Notes: generated by a model from the letters alone, not told the origin. Counted from the first letter of the stretch, positions 1 through 8,278 are shown. The stretch: 24,566 bases of DNA from JAABYT01 sp041581935 (GCA_041581935.1 JBFICP010000016.1:1-24566); one strand, 5' to 3'. Made by a program: numbers and translations.

Positions 1-1
1 C

Positions 2-934
2 GGGAAGAGAATCAGTCTTCGAACGGCCCCCATCGACCCACGGGATCCCTTTCGCGGTGATTTCGTGCGGCTCGACTATGACATTGCCCTGGTGTCGGAG
101 ACGCAGCTGCGCGGCGCTTTGAGAGATCGGGAAATCAAGAAAGGTGAGCGAATATACGCGGTGCTCTTCAACGTCGCAAGAGACCTCTACGAGATCGAAT
201 ATTTTACCGACGAGAAGCCCGCGGAAGGCATTTTCCTGCGCGGCCGAGCACGTCACGACTGGCGCGGCAGTAGAGGCTTTGCGGTCAACTATGGAATCGA
301 GAAGCTGTTCGTCGAGCAGGGTCGAGGCCTCGATATCGAACGGCGGCGGGGAACTCGCGACAGCCTGCAGATCCCCATGGAGGTCGAGATTGCCGTCGGT
401 TCGGGGGGCACGGCCGTGATACGGGGTTTTCGCTGGAGCAGACTCGGCATGAGCCTCAAGATGCTGCGCTTCAATCGCCGCGATCGGAGTGCGAATCTCG
501 ACGAAATCACCGATCCGTTGAGCCCCAGGCTGGAAATCACACTGCAGAACGTTTCCGACGCATCGTTGCTGGTTGCCGATCCCGGTGAGCACTGTGGTTT
601 TCAGTTGAAAACGACGACCTGGGTAACGCGACAGTATCACCCGGTTTATGACGGTTGCCGGGAAGTGAGTATCTCGAGCGAGGATCTTGTCGAGCTCGGC
701 CCTGGCGAAGCCTACACCGTGGAACTCGATCTCATTGAGCCGCGCTGGTACGTGAGCGTCGATGGAAAGACCGGGGAGATTGGCGAGGTTGCCGGCAACG
801 ACAGCTTCCGCATCGTCTATCGTTCACCCGGCTTATCCGGGTCGCCGTTGGCGGCGCAGGGAGTTGCCGCTGAACGGATATGGATCGGTGAATTGCCGAG
901 CAGCGCATTTACGGCTTTTCAGGTTCTCGACTGA
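2..934 (+). CDS. GDYXXLXY-type protein, 5' end cut by window edge
   Basis: The reading frame is open from the first bases of the window, so the gene begins upstream and only its last 310 or so codons are visible. A GTG at 65 could be read as a start, but the in-frame residues before it carry the family signature: a run reading DPFRGDFVRLDYDI, matching the GDYXXLXY motif (with F for Y) that names this group of membrane-anchored proteins. The visible part is soluble and beta-rich, with a tryptophan/aromatic-rich C-terminal half and no obvious catalytic motif. Members of this family commonly sit next to DUF4401/DUF2157 membrane proteins; such a neighbour would lie outside the window. The function is unknown. 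The next gene is convergent and ends 9 bp away. Confidence 0.8.
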   Translation, partial: GKRISLRTAPIDPRDPFRGDFVRLDYDIALVSETQLRGALRDREIKKGERIYAVLFNVARDLYEIEYFTDEKPAEGIFLRGRARHDWRGSRGFAVNYGIEKLFVEQGRGLDIERRRGTRDSLQIPMEVEIAVGSGGTAVIRGFRWSRLGMSLKMLRFNRRDRSANLDEITDPLSPRLEITLQNVSDASLLVADPGEHCGFQLKTTTWVTRQYHPVYDGCREVSISSEDLVELGPGEAYTVELDLIEPRWYVSVDGKTGEIGEVAGNDSFRIVYRSPGLSGSPLAAQGVAAERIWIGELPSSAFTAFQVLD

Positions 935-943
935 ATTGCCTTC

Positions 944-2185
944 TCAGTCGCCGTGCGACGGCTCCAATCGCCAACCTCGACCAGGCGCCTTTTTCAACTC
1001 TTCGCGTGCGATGGTTCTTCGATGAACGGCATCGGGTCCATCGGCGACACGCAGGCTGCGTGCCCGTGCCCAGGCTTTGGCGAGGCCGAAATCGTCACAC
1101 ACGCCGGCTGCCCCGTGGATCTCGATGGCCCGGTCGATGACGGCCACTGCCATATTGGGGACGATGACTTTGATCATGGCGATGCGCGCGCGCGCCGCCC
1201 TTGCACCGACGGTGTCGATGTCGTAAGCGGTCTTCAGCACGAGCATGCGCGCCTGCTCGATAGCGATGCGTGATTCGGCGATGGCGTCCATGACACTGCC
1301 CTGATCCGCCAGCGGCTTGCCGAAGGCGACCCGCTCCCGGGCGCGCTGGCACATGGCATCGAGCGATCGCTCGGCGACACCGATCAAGCGCATGCAGTGG
1401 TGAATGCGTCCGGGACCCAGACGGGCCTGGGCAATCTCGAATCCGCGCCCTTCGCCGAGCAGGAGGTTTGTCACCGGCACTCGCACATCCTCGAAATCGA
1501 TCTCCATATGCCCGTGGGGCGCGTCGTCGTATCCGAACACCGTCAGATGGCGCAGCACCCGTACACCTGGTGTTTCCATGGGCACCAGAATCATGGATTG
1601 CTGCTTGTGGGGAGCGGCTTCCGGGTCGGTCTTGCCCATGAAAATCAGAATCCTGCACCGCGGATCGCCGGCCCCCGATGTCCACCATTTGCGGGCATTG
1701 ATGACGTACTCGTTGCCGTCACGGCGAATAGAACCCTCAATGTTAGTGGCGTCGGAGGAAGCCACGTCGGGCTCTGTCATCGCAAACCCGGAGCGTATTT
1801 CGCCGTCGAGCAGGGGCTTCAACCAGCGTGTCTTGTGCTCCGTGCTGCCGAAACGCGCCAGCACCTCCATGTTTCCGGTGTCGGGCGCAGAGCAGTTGAA
1901 CACCTCCGGGCCGATGCTCGAGCGGCCCATGACTTCTGCAAGCGGCGCGTACTCGAGGTTGCTGAGCCCCGCGCCGAATTCCGAGTCCGGGAGAAACAGG
2001 TTCCACAGCCCGGATTCGCGGGCTCCGGCCTTGAGTTCCTCCATGATTGCCGGAAGCCGCCAGCGTGAATCACCAGCGTCGAGCTGCCGATAATAGAGCG
2101 TCTCATTGGGGTAGACGCGCTCGTTCATGAAGGCCTCGAGCCGCGCCTGCAGATCCCGCTGCTTGTCGGAGAACGCGAATTCCAC
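944..2185 (-). CDS. Acyl-CoA dehydrogenase, ACAD10/11-like
   Basis: A 413-residue flavoprotein of the acyl-CoA dehydrogenase family, expected to oxidise an acyl-CoA to the trans-2-enoyl-CoA using FAD and electron-transfer flavoprotein in the cytoplasm. Visible motifs are FAMTEPDVASSDATN (about 135-147, FAD/substrate loop), KWWTSGA (166-172), RERVAFGKPL (about 283-292, FAD/dimer contact), EIHGAAGV (355-362) and RVADGPDAVH (379-388). The last motif is typical of the ACAD10/ACAD11-like branch and has Asp382 where medium-chain enzymes carry the catalytic Glu. The start is a GTG with GGGAGA about 8 nt upstream on the minus strand. The gene is divergent from the thiolase, which suggests shared control and a fatty or branched/aromatic acyl-CoA degradation role. 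The substrate cannot be told. Confidence 0.93.
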   Translation of the reverse strand: MEFAFSDKQRDLQARLEAFMNERVYPNETLYYRQLDAGDSRWRLPAIMEELKAGARESGLWNLFLPDSEFGAGLSNLEYAPLAEVMGRSSIGPEVFNCSAPDTGNMEVLARFGSTEHKTRWLKPLLDGEIRSGFAMTEPDVASSDATNIEGSIRRDGNEYVINARKWWTSGAGDPRCRILIFMGKTDPEAAPHKQQSMILVPMETPGVRVLRHLTVFGYDDAPHGHMEIDFEDVRVPVTNLLLGEGRGFEIAQARLGPGRIHHCMRLIGVAERSLDAMCQRARERVAFGKPLADQGSVMDAIAESRIAIEQARMLVLKTAYDIDTVGARAARARIAMIKVIVPNMAVAVIDRAIEIHGAAGVCDDFGLAKAWARARSLRVADGPDAVHRRTIAREELKKAPGRGWRLEPSHGD

Positions 2186-2252
2186 GGTGCTGATCTCCCG
2201 GCGCCGATAGGGCGGCGCTTGCCCGTCAGTCTATTACCTTGTCCCGGCAGGG

Positions 2253-2266
2253 CCGTCAATTGACGG
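2253..2266. promoter_or_regulatory. Perfect 14-bp palindrome in divergent promoter region
   Basis: CCGTCAATTGACGG is its own reverse complement and lies in the 152-bp gap between the divergently transcribed acyl-CoA dehydrogenase and thiolase genes. Each strand reads TTGACG across the palindrome, so it could overlap a -35 element in both directions. On the minus strand a TAATAG lies 17 nt downstream as a weak -10; on the plus strand no good -10 is seen at standard spacing. A dimeric repressor site is the simplest reading, but the regulator is not in the window. Confidence 0.45.
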
Positions 2267-2324
2267 TGGTCACTGACGCCACGGGTGACTATGCTGGCCG
2301 TCACTTCTGCTACCCGTTTCGGAC

Positions 2325-2330
2325 AGGAGA
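2325..2330 (+). promoter_or_regulatory. Ribosome binding site deciding the thiolase start
   Basis: AGGAGA lies 7 nt before the ATG at 2338. The open frame reaches back to a TTG at 2239, but the family N-terminus (TAEAVIVSTARTPIG) begins right after this ATG, so the downstream start is chosen. Confidence 0.75.
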
Positions 2331-2337
2331 AACGCGC

Positions 2338-3522
2338 ATGACGACAGCCGAGGCGGTCATCGTTTCGACCGCGAGAACACCCATCGGAAAGGCGTTCCGG
2401 GGCGCCTTCAACAATACACACGGCGCCGTGATGGCGGGACACGCCATTGCCCATGCCGTGGCGCGCGCCGGAATCGAGCCAGGCGAGGTCGAGGACGTGG
2501 TGCTCGGCTGCGGCATGCCGGAAGGCGCGACCGGCAAGAATATCGCGCGTCTTTCGACCATCCGCGCGGGACTTCCCGTGACCACGGCCGCTACCACCGT
2601 CAATCGGCTGTGCAGCTCCGGGCTGCAGGCAATCGCGCTCGCATGCCAGCGAGTCATGCTGGACGGCGTGCCGATTGCGGTTGCCGGGGGAGTCGAGTCG
2701 ATCAGCCTCGTGCAGGCCAATCTCAATCAGCATCATTTCACCGAGGCGTGGCTCATGCGTCACAAGCCCGAACTGTGGATGCCGATGATCGAGACCGCCG
2801 ATATCGTGGCTCGACGTTATGCAATAAGTCGCGAGGTCCAGGACGAGTACGCACTCACCAGCGAGCGGCGCACGGCTGCGGCTCAGGATGCCGGGCGTTT
2901 CGAGCGGGAGATCGTGCCGCTTACAACCACCAAGCTGACCAAGGACAGGGACAGCGGCGACATGCATGAGGAAACTGTGACGCTCGCACGCGACGAGGGA
3001 AACCGGCCCGATACCAGCGCCGACGGTCTCGCCAGTTTGAGTCCGGTTCGTGGCGACGACCACAGCATTACCGCAGGCAACGCGAGCCAGCTCTCCGACG
3101 GCGCGTCCGCGTGCGTGGTCATGAACGCGCGTCTTGCCGAACGTCGCGGACTCGAGCCGCTGGGGGTCTTCCGCGGATTCGCCGTGGCCGGATGTGAGCC
3201 CGACGAGATGGGTATCGGTCCGGTTTTCGCAGTGCCGAGACTTCTCGAGCGACACGGGCTGCGTGTCGACGACATCGATCTCTGGGAGCTCAACGAGGCG
3301 TTTGCCGTGCAGGTCGTCTACTGTCGGGATCGCCTCGGCATTCCCATGGATCGGCTCAACGTCAACGGCGGCTCTATCGCCATCGGTCATCCCTTTGGAA
3401 TGAGCGGCGCGCGTCTCGCCGGACACGCGCTCATCGAAGGGCGGCGTCGCGGCGCGCGGCACGTGGTGGTGACGATGTGCGTTGGCGGCGGCATGGGTGC
3501 GGCGGGATTGTTCGAGCTGTAG
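2338..3522 (+). CDS. Acetyl-CoA C-acyltransferase (thiolase)
   Basis: A 394-residue thiolase, the normal length for the family. It is expected to cleave 3-ketoacyl-CoA (or condense two acetyl-CoA) in the cytoplasm. All catalytic elements are visible: nucleophile Cys92 in NRLCSSGLQAIALA, the NEAFA motif, His351 in GGSIAIGHPFGMSGAR, and the second cysteine Cys381 in MCVGGGMGAAG. The N-terminal VSTARTPIGKAFRG is typical. It is divergent from the acyl-CoA dehydrogenase, so the two probably supply the first and last steps of the same acyl-CoA degradation route; hydratase and hydroxyacyl-CoA dehydrogenase genes are absent from the window. Degradative (FadA/PaaJ-like) versus biosynthetic (AtoB/PhaA-like) use cannot be settled from motifs alone. 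Confidence 0.95.
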   Translation: MTTAEAVIVSTARTPIGKAFRGAFNNTHGAVMAGHAIAHAVARAGIEPGEVEDVVLGCGMPEGATGKNIARLSTIRAGLPVTTAATTVNRLCSSGLQAIALACQRVMLDGVPIAVAGGVESISLVQANLNQHHFTEAWLMRHKPELWMPMIETADIVARRYAISREVQDEYALTSERRTAAAQDAGRFEREIVPLTTTKLTKDRDSGDMHEETVTLARDEGNRPDTSADGLASLSPVRGDDHSITAGNASQLSDGASACVVMNARLAERRGLEPLGVFRGFAVAGCEPDEMGIGPVFAVPRLLERHGLRVDDIDLWELNEAFAVQVVYCRDRLGIPMDRLNVNGGSIAIGHPFGMSGARLAGHALIEGRRRGARHVVVTMCVGGGMGAAGLFEL

Positions 3523-3894
3523 GTGTGTGCCTGCGCGTGGATCGCTGTCCACCAGGTTCGTGACAAGGTTCACTTACGCACGACCGGCCCTATTTCCGTT
3601 CGACAAAATGAAGCCCGACCCCCGGACGGCTGCGGATGGGCGATTCGATATCATCTGGGTCGCCGCGGTGGCCGCGCCCGGTGCCGTCCACATCTCTCGG
3701 GTCTCGACGTCAGATGTTGCCCCTACGCTGGCCGAGGGATTCATGCGCGCGTTTCGAAGGCATGCCGTCGAGTACTGAATCACAGGTTTCGAAACGGTCG
3801 GCTCCCGCGAGCCGCCACTGGTCTATTCTATGTCAGGGGCGGCAATGGGGCTGAGCTCTGGCACGGGCCGAGAGGGCCGCGGGCAATCCATGTA
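3523..3894. other. Intergenic stretch before the first receiver-kinase gene
   Basis: These 372 bp lie between the thiolase stop and the kinase start. No gene is supported: an open frame of about 56 codons from an ATG at 3608 to 3778 has no ribosome binding site and no recognisable motif. A small hairpin (CGGCTC at 3799-3804 pairing with GAGCCG at 3809-3814) is present. TATTCT near 3829 could serve as a -10 without a convincing -35. The promoter of the kinase gene is expected here but is not identified with confidence. Confidence 0.4.
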
Positions 3895-5301
3895 ATGGTA
3901 GACAGACTACTCGTTATCGACGACGCCAAGGACGTACGGGATCTCATCAGCTATTGCGCACGGCGAAATTGGCCCGCAGCCGAAGTGGATTGGTACGATC
4001 CTATCTCGCGGGGCAAGCCCGATGCCGATTTCAACTGGTCCATCTACGACTTCGTATTTCTCGACGCCCACTTCGGGCTCCGCGAGGAGAGCGGTTTGAG
4101 CTGGCTGAGAGAGTTCAGCCACCAGGGCAAGCTGCCTCCGGTCATCGTTCTCACCGATCGGGTATCGGAGGAATCCTCGGCGATAGCGCGAAAGCTGGGT
4201 GCGAAGTATTACATCGACAAGCACGAGCTGTCTCCCCGACTGTTGACGAGCGCGATTGAAGCCATCCTCGAGAATCGCGCCTGGATAGGCGCGGGCGAAA
4301 GCAACGACATCGGAGACGAGCAGGATACCGAGATGGTTGAGATTGACGATCTCGATTCGGTCATCGATGCCGAACTGCCCCCGCTGGACTTGGAACTTTA
4401 TGACGAGGAAACGTCCGAGCCGGTTGTCGAGACCAAGCCCGAGAAGGCAACGAAAACCCGCACCAAGGGGACAAAAATTGAAGAGATCGGTGAATCGCTT
4501 CAATCGCTGCCCTTCAAAGTCGATATTCCCGGTTACCGACTGAAGCGCATTTTGTCGAGCAGCGCTTCGTCGCTGGTAATTCTGGCCGACCGCAAGAAGG
4601 ATAATCGTCTCGCAGTCCTCAAGGTCATTTCCACCGACGTCCAGGATGACAAGAAAATTCTGAAACGTTTCATGCGTGAGCAGCGTATGCTCTCGAAACT
4701 CCGTCACCCCAACGTCGTCAAAATTTATGCTGGCGGAGTCACCGAAGAAAGCGCCTATATTGCCATGGAGTATTTCCCCGGTGGGGATCTCAGAAAGCGC
4801 ATCGACGCCGGCATCCCCGAGGGCAAGGCTCTCGAATACTTTCGAGGCATCACCAAGGGACTAGGTGCCGCGCACGAAATGGGAATTATTCATCGGGACA
4901 TCAAGCCGGCGAATATCCTTATTCGCAAGGACGACAGCGTGGCTATCGCCGACTTCGGTATTTCGAAATCACTCGGAGCAAGTACCGCGATCACCGTGGT
5001 CGGCTTCGTCATGGGTACACCTTTTTATATCAGCCCGGAGCAGATCGATGGCGAGCCCGCCACGGCGTGCAGCGATCTTTACAGTCTCGGAGTGATACTG
5101 TTTGAGCTGTTGACCGGGGAACGACCCTATCCGCAGACGCGCCTTCCGGCGTTGCTGCGTGCGCACGCCGAGGACCCGCTGCCACGTCTTCCCGAAGAGC
5201 ACGCATCCATGCAGTTCGTGCTGGACGGTCTCATGGCGAAGAAGCCGAAGGAGCGGTTTCAGTCGGTGGCCGAGCTTCTGGTCGCGCTCGGCCCGGAATG
5301 A
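3895..5301 (+). CDS. Receiver domain-Ser/Thr protein kinase fusion (paralogue 1)
   Basis: A 468-residue cytoplasmic protein joining a two-component receiver domain to a Hanks-type kinase. Receiver (1-125): acidic pair Asp9/Asp10, phospho-acceptor Asp57 (VFLDAHFGL), Thr87, Lys109. A linker of about 75 residues (131-205) is acidic then basic. Kinase (213-468): Lys243 (AVLKVI), Glu262, HRDIKPAN with Asp335, DFG Asp353, and MGTPFYISPEQ in the activation segment. The ATP loop is odd: where GxGxxG is expected it reads ILSSSASSLV, with no glycine. The start is the ATG at 3895, just before the first receiver strand; its ribosome binding site is weak, and the frame extends further upstream without homology. 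It is paralogous to the gene at 8751-10013, and both share the receiver insert GKPxxDFNWxxYD. No histidine kinase is adjacent. Confidence 0.92.
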   Translation: MVDRLLVIDDAKDVRDLISYCARRNWPAAEVDWYDPISRGKPDADFNWSIYDFVFLDAHFGLREESGLSWLREFSHQGKLPPVIVLTDRVSEESSAIARKLGAKYYIDKHELSPRLLTSAIEAILENRAWIGAGESNDIGDEQDTEMVEIDDLDSVIDAELPPLDLELYDEETSEPVVETKPEKATKTRTKGTKIEEIGESLQSLPFKVDIPGYRLKRILSSSASSLVILADRKKDNRLAVLKVISTDVQDDKKILKRFMREQRMLSKLRHPNVVKIYAGGVTEESAYIAMEYFPGGDLRKRIDAGIPEGKALEYFRGITKGLGAAHEMGIIHRDIKPANILIRKDDSVAIADFGISKSLGASTAITVVGFVMGTPFYISPEQIDGEPATACSDLYSLGVILFELLTGERPYPQTRLPALLRAHAEDPLPRLPEEHASMQFVLDGLMAKKPKERFQSVAELLVALGPE

Positions 5302-5345
5302 GACGGGCGCGGCTGCGAGCTTACAATGCGTCTATTGCTCGCCGG

Positions 5346-6164
5346 TCAGCCAGCCTTTAGCTGCCGGTGTAACGTCTGAATCATGCCGTGGGGGTCATCC
5401 CCGATGTCCCATGTGGTGGCCGCGAACTGGGCGAGAATTTTCTCGTCACCCTTGAACCGCGACTCATCGGCGAGAGCCGCCTGCACCTTCCTGATGACGC
5501 CGAGCGCCGCGTCGCCTCCGCATTCGGGCAGAATGACAATCACATCCGTGGGTGACAGGGTACCCACGAAATCGGCCCAGCGAAGCACTTCCTCGAAACA
5601 CTCGGCAATGCGCCGGCGTGCCGTGTCGTTCCATTGCTCGGAAGCGGTGCCGCCGCTGGCGGGACTGAATTGGATCTGCACCAGGCTGAGGTCGTTTCCA
5701 TAGCGGCGGCTGCGAGATACCTGCGAGCTCAGCTCCTGGACGATGGCCTGGCGGTTCAAAAGGCCGCTCTTGGGGTCGATGCGGGACGGATCGCGGCCGG
5801 CGGCAGTCGCAACGCGGCCCTTGCGCCGGCTCTCGAAGGCGGTGACGTCGGTGAAAATGCGCAGTGAGCCGACCTCCCCGTTCTCGGCGTCGATTTGCGA
5901 GAGCGCGCATTCGAGCCAGCGGGATTTGCCCGAGTCGGAGGTGATCACGTAGCGTTCAACGTGGGTGCGTACCGGGTCGGGGTTGCGACCCAGTACCGCC
6001 GACATGGGTGCTCCGATGACGGCATCACGATTGGTCTCGAGGAGCTCGCAGAAGCTTTCGTTGGCCCACAGAACTTGGTCGCTGGCATCACACAGCACGA
6101 TGCCCGCGGGATGATCCGCCAGCAGGGCCTGCATATCCCCGGCGGACAGCGGAAAATCACTCAT
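5346..6164 (-). CDS. PAS domain protein with degenerate GGDEF domain
   Basis: A 272-residue cytoplasmic protein. An N-terminal PAS domain (about 8-112, with ANESFCELLETNRDAVIG) is followed by a GGDEF-type domain (about 128-272) recognisable from DPKSGLLNRQAIVQEL. The active-site signature is replaced by SPTDV (204-208) and the first metal-binding aspartates are lost (LVQIQFSPA where DIDxFK is usual), so diguanylate cyclase activity is unlikely. RWAD (195-198) sits five residues before it, exactly where the RxxD inhibitory c-di-GMP-binding site lies in active enzymes. The ATG at 6164 has AGGGAG about 7 nt upstream; a TTG one codon earlier is less likely. The gene is convergent with the receiver-kinase (44-bp gap). 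It is probably a signal-sensing c-di-GMP receptor or scaffold rather than an enzyme. Confidence 0.85.
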   Translation of the reverse strand: MSDFPLSAGDMQALLADHPAGIVLCDASDQVLWANESFCELLETNRDAVIGAPMSAVLGRNPDPVRTHVERYVITSDSGKSRWLECALSQIDAENGEVGSLRIFTDVTAFESRRKGRVATAAGRDPSRIDPKSGLLNRQAIVQELSSQVSRSRRYGNDLSLVQIQFSPASGGTASEQWNDTARRRIAECFEEVLRWADFVGTLSPTDVIVILPECGGDAALGVIRKVQAALADESRFKGDEKILAQFAATTWDIGDDPHGMIQTLHRQLKAG

Positions 6165-6344
6165 CAATCGGCTCCCTGCGTCGCCGCCGCTCCTGTTTCG
6201 GCGGCTCTTGTGGAAAATCCGGAACGATTTAAGTGTAGACGGCCCTGAGAATGAAACCTAAGGCGCCGGGGTAGCTGCCTCATCGGGGGGGCCGATTTGG
6301 GGCTCGGCCGCACCAGGCTGCCGCCGGCGCGCCCCGGGGGTGGC

Positions 6345-7502
6345 TCAGCCGGGCGGGGACCCGTCGAGGGCCGCGGCGACCGATTTCTGCCAGTGCTGCA
6401 GTGCCGGCTCGTTGCGACCGTAGGTCACATGGGTCTGGGCGCCGGAGAGCAGGCCCCGCTGGATGCCCTCCCCGGTGGGGAAGTCCTCCTCCTCGACGGT
6501 ACGAAGCGTGAGCTCGATGTTGCGCCTCCAGTGCTCATGGGCACTCGCGCTGGCGGCCGGCTCGGGTATGTAGAAATCCAGAAACGCCACGCACTCGTCG
6601 ACTTTGCGATCGACCGGAAATATGCGCCAAACCTCGGCGTGATCGCTTTGCATGACGATAACCGAGTTCGGAAACAGCACGTAGACGATCGCCGTGTGCT
6701 TGACGAGATCCCATTGACTCTCTGGAAGCGCGCGCATGTCGACGATACTGCGTCTGGGAAGCGTCTCCCGAATATTGAAACCGAACGGGTGAAACAGGCA
6801 GACGTTGTGCAGAAAAATCGGCGACACCGAATCGGTGTGCAGGACGGCGAAGTGGTACGACTCGAGAAAGGTGTCAATGAGCATCTTCCAGTTCATGCGG
6901 CGGTGCAGAACGCGCGTCGCATAATAGTGGTAATGCTCGAAACCGTAACTGGCGAGCTCCGGTCCCAGTTTTCCGAGCTCTTTGTCAATATCGAAGCTTG
7001 CGCCAGCTTCCGGACGCACCCATATGCAACCGAAACGCTCGCAGGCGGGGAGCTCGACAAGACCATGTGCTTCGCGATCGATGCCCTCGAAATTGCGGCC
7101 GTCCGGTATGCCGACCAACCTGCCTCGAAGGTCATAGCTCCACCCGTGATACGGGCAGATGAAGGTGCGTTGCGTCTGTCCGCATCCCTTTGCGACCTGC
7201 GCGCCCCGGTGACGGCACACGTTCAAGAATGCACGGATTTCGCCGTCATCATCTCGTACGACCAGAATCGGTACGACATAGTTGTCGTCCGTAAAATAGT
7301 CGCCTGCATCTCGAACTCTGCAAGCGAGGCCCATCATCAATGGATAATGGCGGAAAAGTATGCCGAGCTCACGGTCGAGCCGCTCGGGATCGGTATACGT
7401 CGTTATGGGGTTGGTTGTGATGCCATCCGCCAGGCAAGTCGTGCCAGCATCGATGTGCCCGAACAATTCGCGTGCTAATTCGATTTGCAGAGAATGATCC
7501 AT
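6345..7502 (-). CDS. Rieske non-haem iron oxygenase, alpha subunit
   Basis: A 385-residue aromatic-ring-hydroxylating-type oxygenase large subunit. The Rieske [2Fe-2S] ligands are complete: Cys96-x-His98 and Cys116-x2-His119 (CRHRG ... CPYHGW). The mononuclear iron site is visible as NWKMLIDTFLESYHFAVLH, with Asp210 as the electron bridge and His217/His222 as ligands. A probable third ligand is Asp340 in EEEDFPTGEGIQRG. The family hydroxylates or demethylates aromatic and related substrates using electrons from a reductase, sometimes via a ferredoxin. Neither partner, nor a beta subunit, is encoded nearby, so it is probably a single-subunit oxygenase served by a reductase elsewhere. The substrate is unknown. 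The start ATG at 7502 has only a weak ribosome binding site. Confidence 0.93.
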   Translation of the reverse strand: MDHSLQIELARELFGHIDAGTTCLADGITTNPITTYTDPERLDRELGILFRHYPLMMGLACRVRDAGDYFTDDNYVVPILVVRDDDGEIRAFLNVCRHRGAQVAKGCGQTQRTFICPYHGWSYDLRGRLVGIPDGRNFEGIDREAHGLVELPACERFGCIWVRPEAGASFDIDKELGKLGPELASYGFEHYHYYATRVLHRRMNWKMLIDTFLESYHFAVLHTDSVSPIFLHNVCLFHPFGFNIRETLPRRSIVDMRALPESQWDLVKHTAIVYVLFPNSVIVMQSDHAEVWRIFPVDRKVDECVAFLDFYIPEPAASASAHEHWRRNIELTLRTVEEEDFPTGEGIQRGLLSGAQTHVTYGRNEPALQHWQKSVAAALDGSPPG

Positions 7503-7609
7503 AATCGGCTAATTGGCTGGTTGTCAACGATTGGTGTTTGGCGTGCTTGGCGAAGCGGGCAAACGAAACCCGGGTCGAAGCCGGTGTCCTTAAAACTCGT
7601 TGAATTTCG

Positions 7610-8278
7610 TCAGAGCTCTCCCCAGCTGCGGCGGCGTTTCCAACGGATCTTCGGTATCACGAAGCCGAGTATCATTCCACCGAGCAGCACGCCGGCTCCG
7701 GCAAGGAACCAGTCACGCTCAGATCGCTCCTTGAGCGTGCGAATACGCAAGGTGGCGTCATCGAGGTCCGATGAGAGCGCCTGGAGCTGTTTGTTCAGGC
7801 TCTCGTTGCGTTCCTTGATGGCGAGGGTGTCGGCCGCCGCCTGCTTGATCTGGGCGAGCTCGGTCTGCAGAAGCTTCTTGTCTCTGACGAGTTCACTTCT
7901 GCTTTTCTCGATCTCGGCCACAGTCTGACCCAGAGTTTCCAGCTGACTGGCGAGGTCCCGGGCGATCTCGCGCTGCCGGGTGTACTTTTCCACCGCGTCC
8001 GCCAATTGCAACCTGGCCGCCGGCTCGTTCATGAGAAAACGGCTGAGTATCCAGACCTCCGATCCGTCCTCGAGGGCGACGCGCGAATAGCCCGACTCCG
8101 CATCCTCCTCGAGCACCGTGACCGGCGTGCCGCTCGCCAGCATGTGGGAAATGCGGTGATTGGTGCTCGGACCTCCCCGCGCCTCCAGCTTGAGCGAATC
8201 GGTCACGTAGCGCACGGTCTGGGCATGAACATGGCCGGTCAGCGCGCTCAACAGGCAGAACAATGCAAATATGCGCAC
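7610..8278 (-). CDS. YgiM-like (TIGR04211) SH3 domain membrane protein
   Basis: A 222-residue envelope protein with the full layout of the TIGR04211/YgiM family. A signal peptide (1-19, ending VHA) is followed by a bacterial SH3 domain (about 22-85, with LEARGGPSTNHRI and WILSRF) and a long coiled coil (about 92-185). A transmembrane helix near 192-212 follows (LAGAGVLLGGMILGFVIP), and the C-terminus is short and basic. It is expected to be anchored in the inner membrane with the SH3 domain in the periplasm; its biochemical role is not established. The frame has GTG codons at 8284 and 8278. GAGGAA directly abuts the first and is 6 nt from the second, so 8278 is chosen. The family is characteristic of gammaproteobacteria. 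Confidence 0.9.
   Translation of the reverse strand: MRIFALFCLLSALTGHVHAQTVRYVTDSLKLEARGGPSTNHRISHMLASGTPVTVLEEDAESGYSRVALEDGSEVWILSRFLMNEPAARLQLADAVEKYTRQREIARDLASQLETLGQTVAEIEKSRSELVRDKKLLQTELAQIKQAAADTLAIKERNESLNKQLQALSSDLDDATLRIRTLKERSERDWFLAGAGVLLGGMILGFVIPKIRWKRRRSWGEL

Noticed and set aside
2125..3573. Long minus-strand open frame (482 codons) across the thiolase gene
   Set aside because: It is antisense to a thiolase with all catalytic motifs. Its translation is rich in His/Arg/Gly with no domain, as expected from GC-rich third positions.
3608..3778. Possible 56-codon gene upstream of the first receiver-kinase
   Set aside because: No ribosome binding site, no motif, and composition like non-coding sequence.
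6297..7478. Plus-strand open frame of 393 codons
   Set aside because: Antisense shadow of the Rieske oxygenase gene; no motif and no ribosome binding site.
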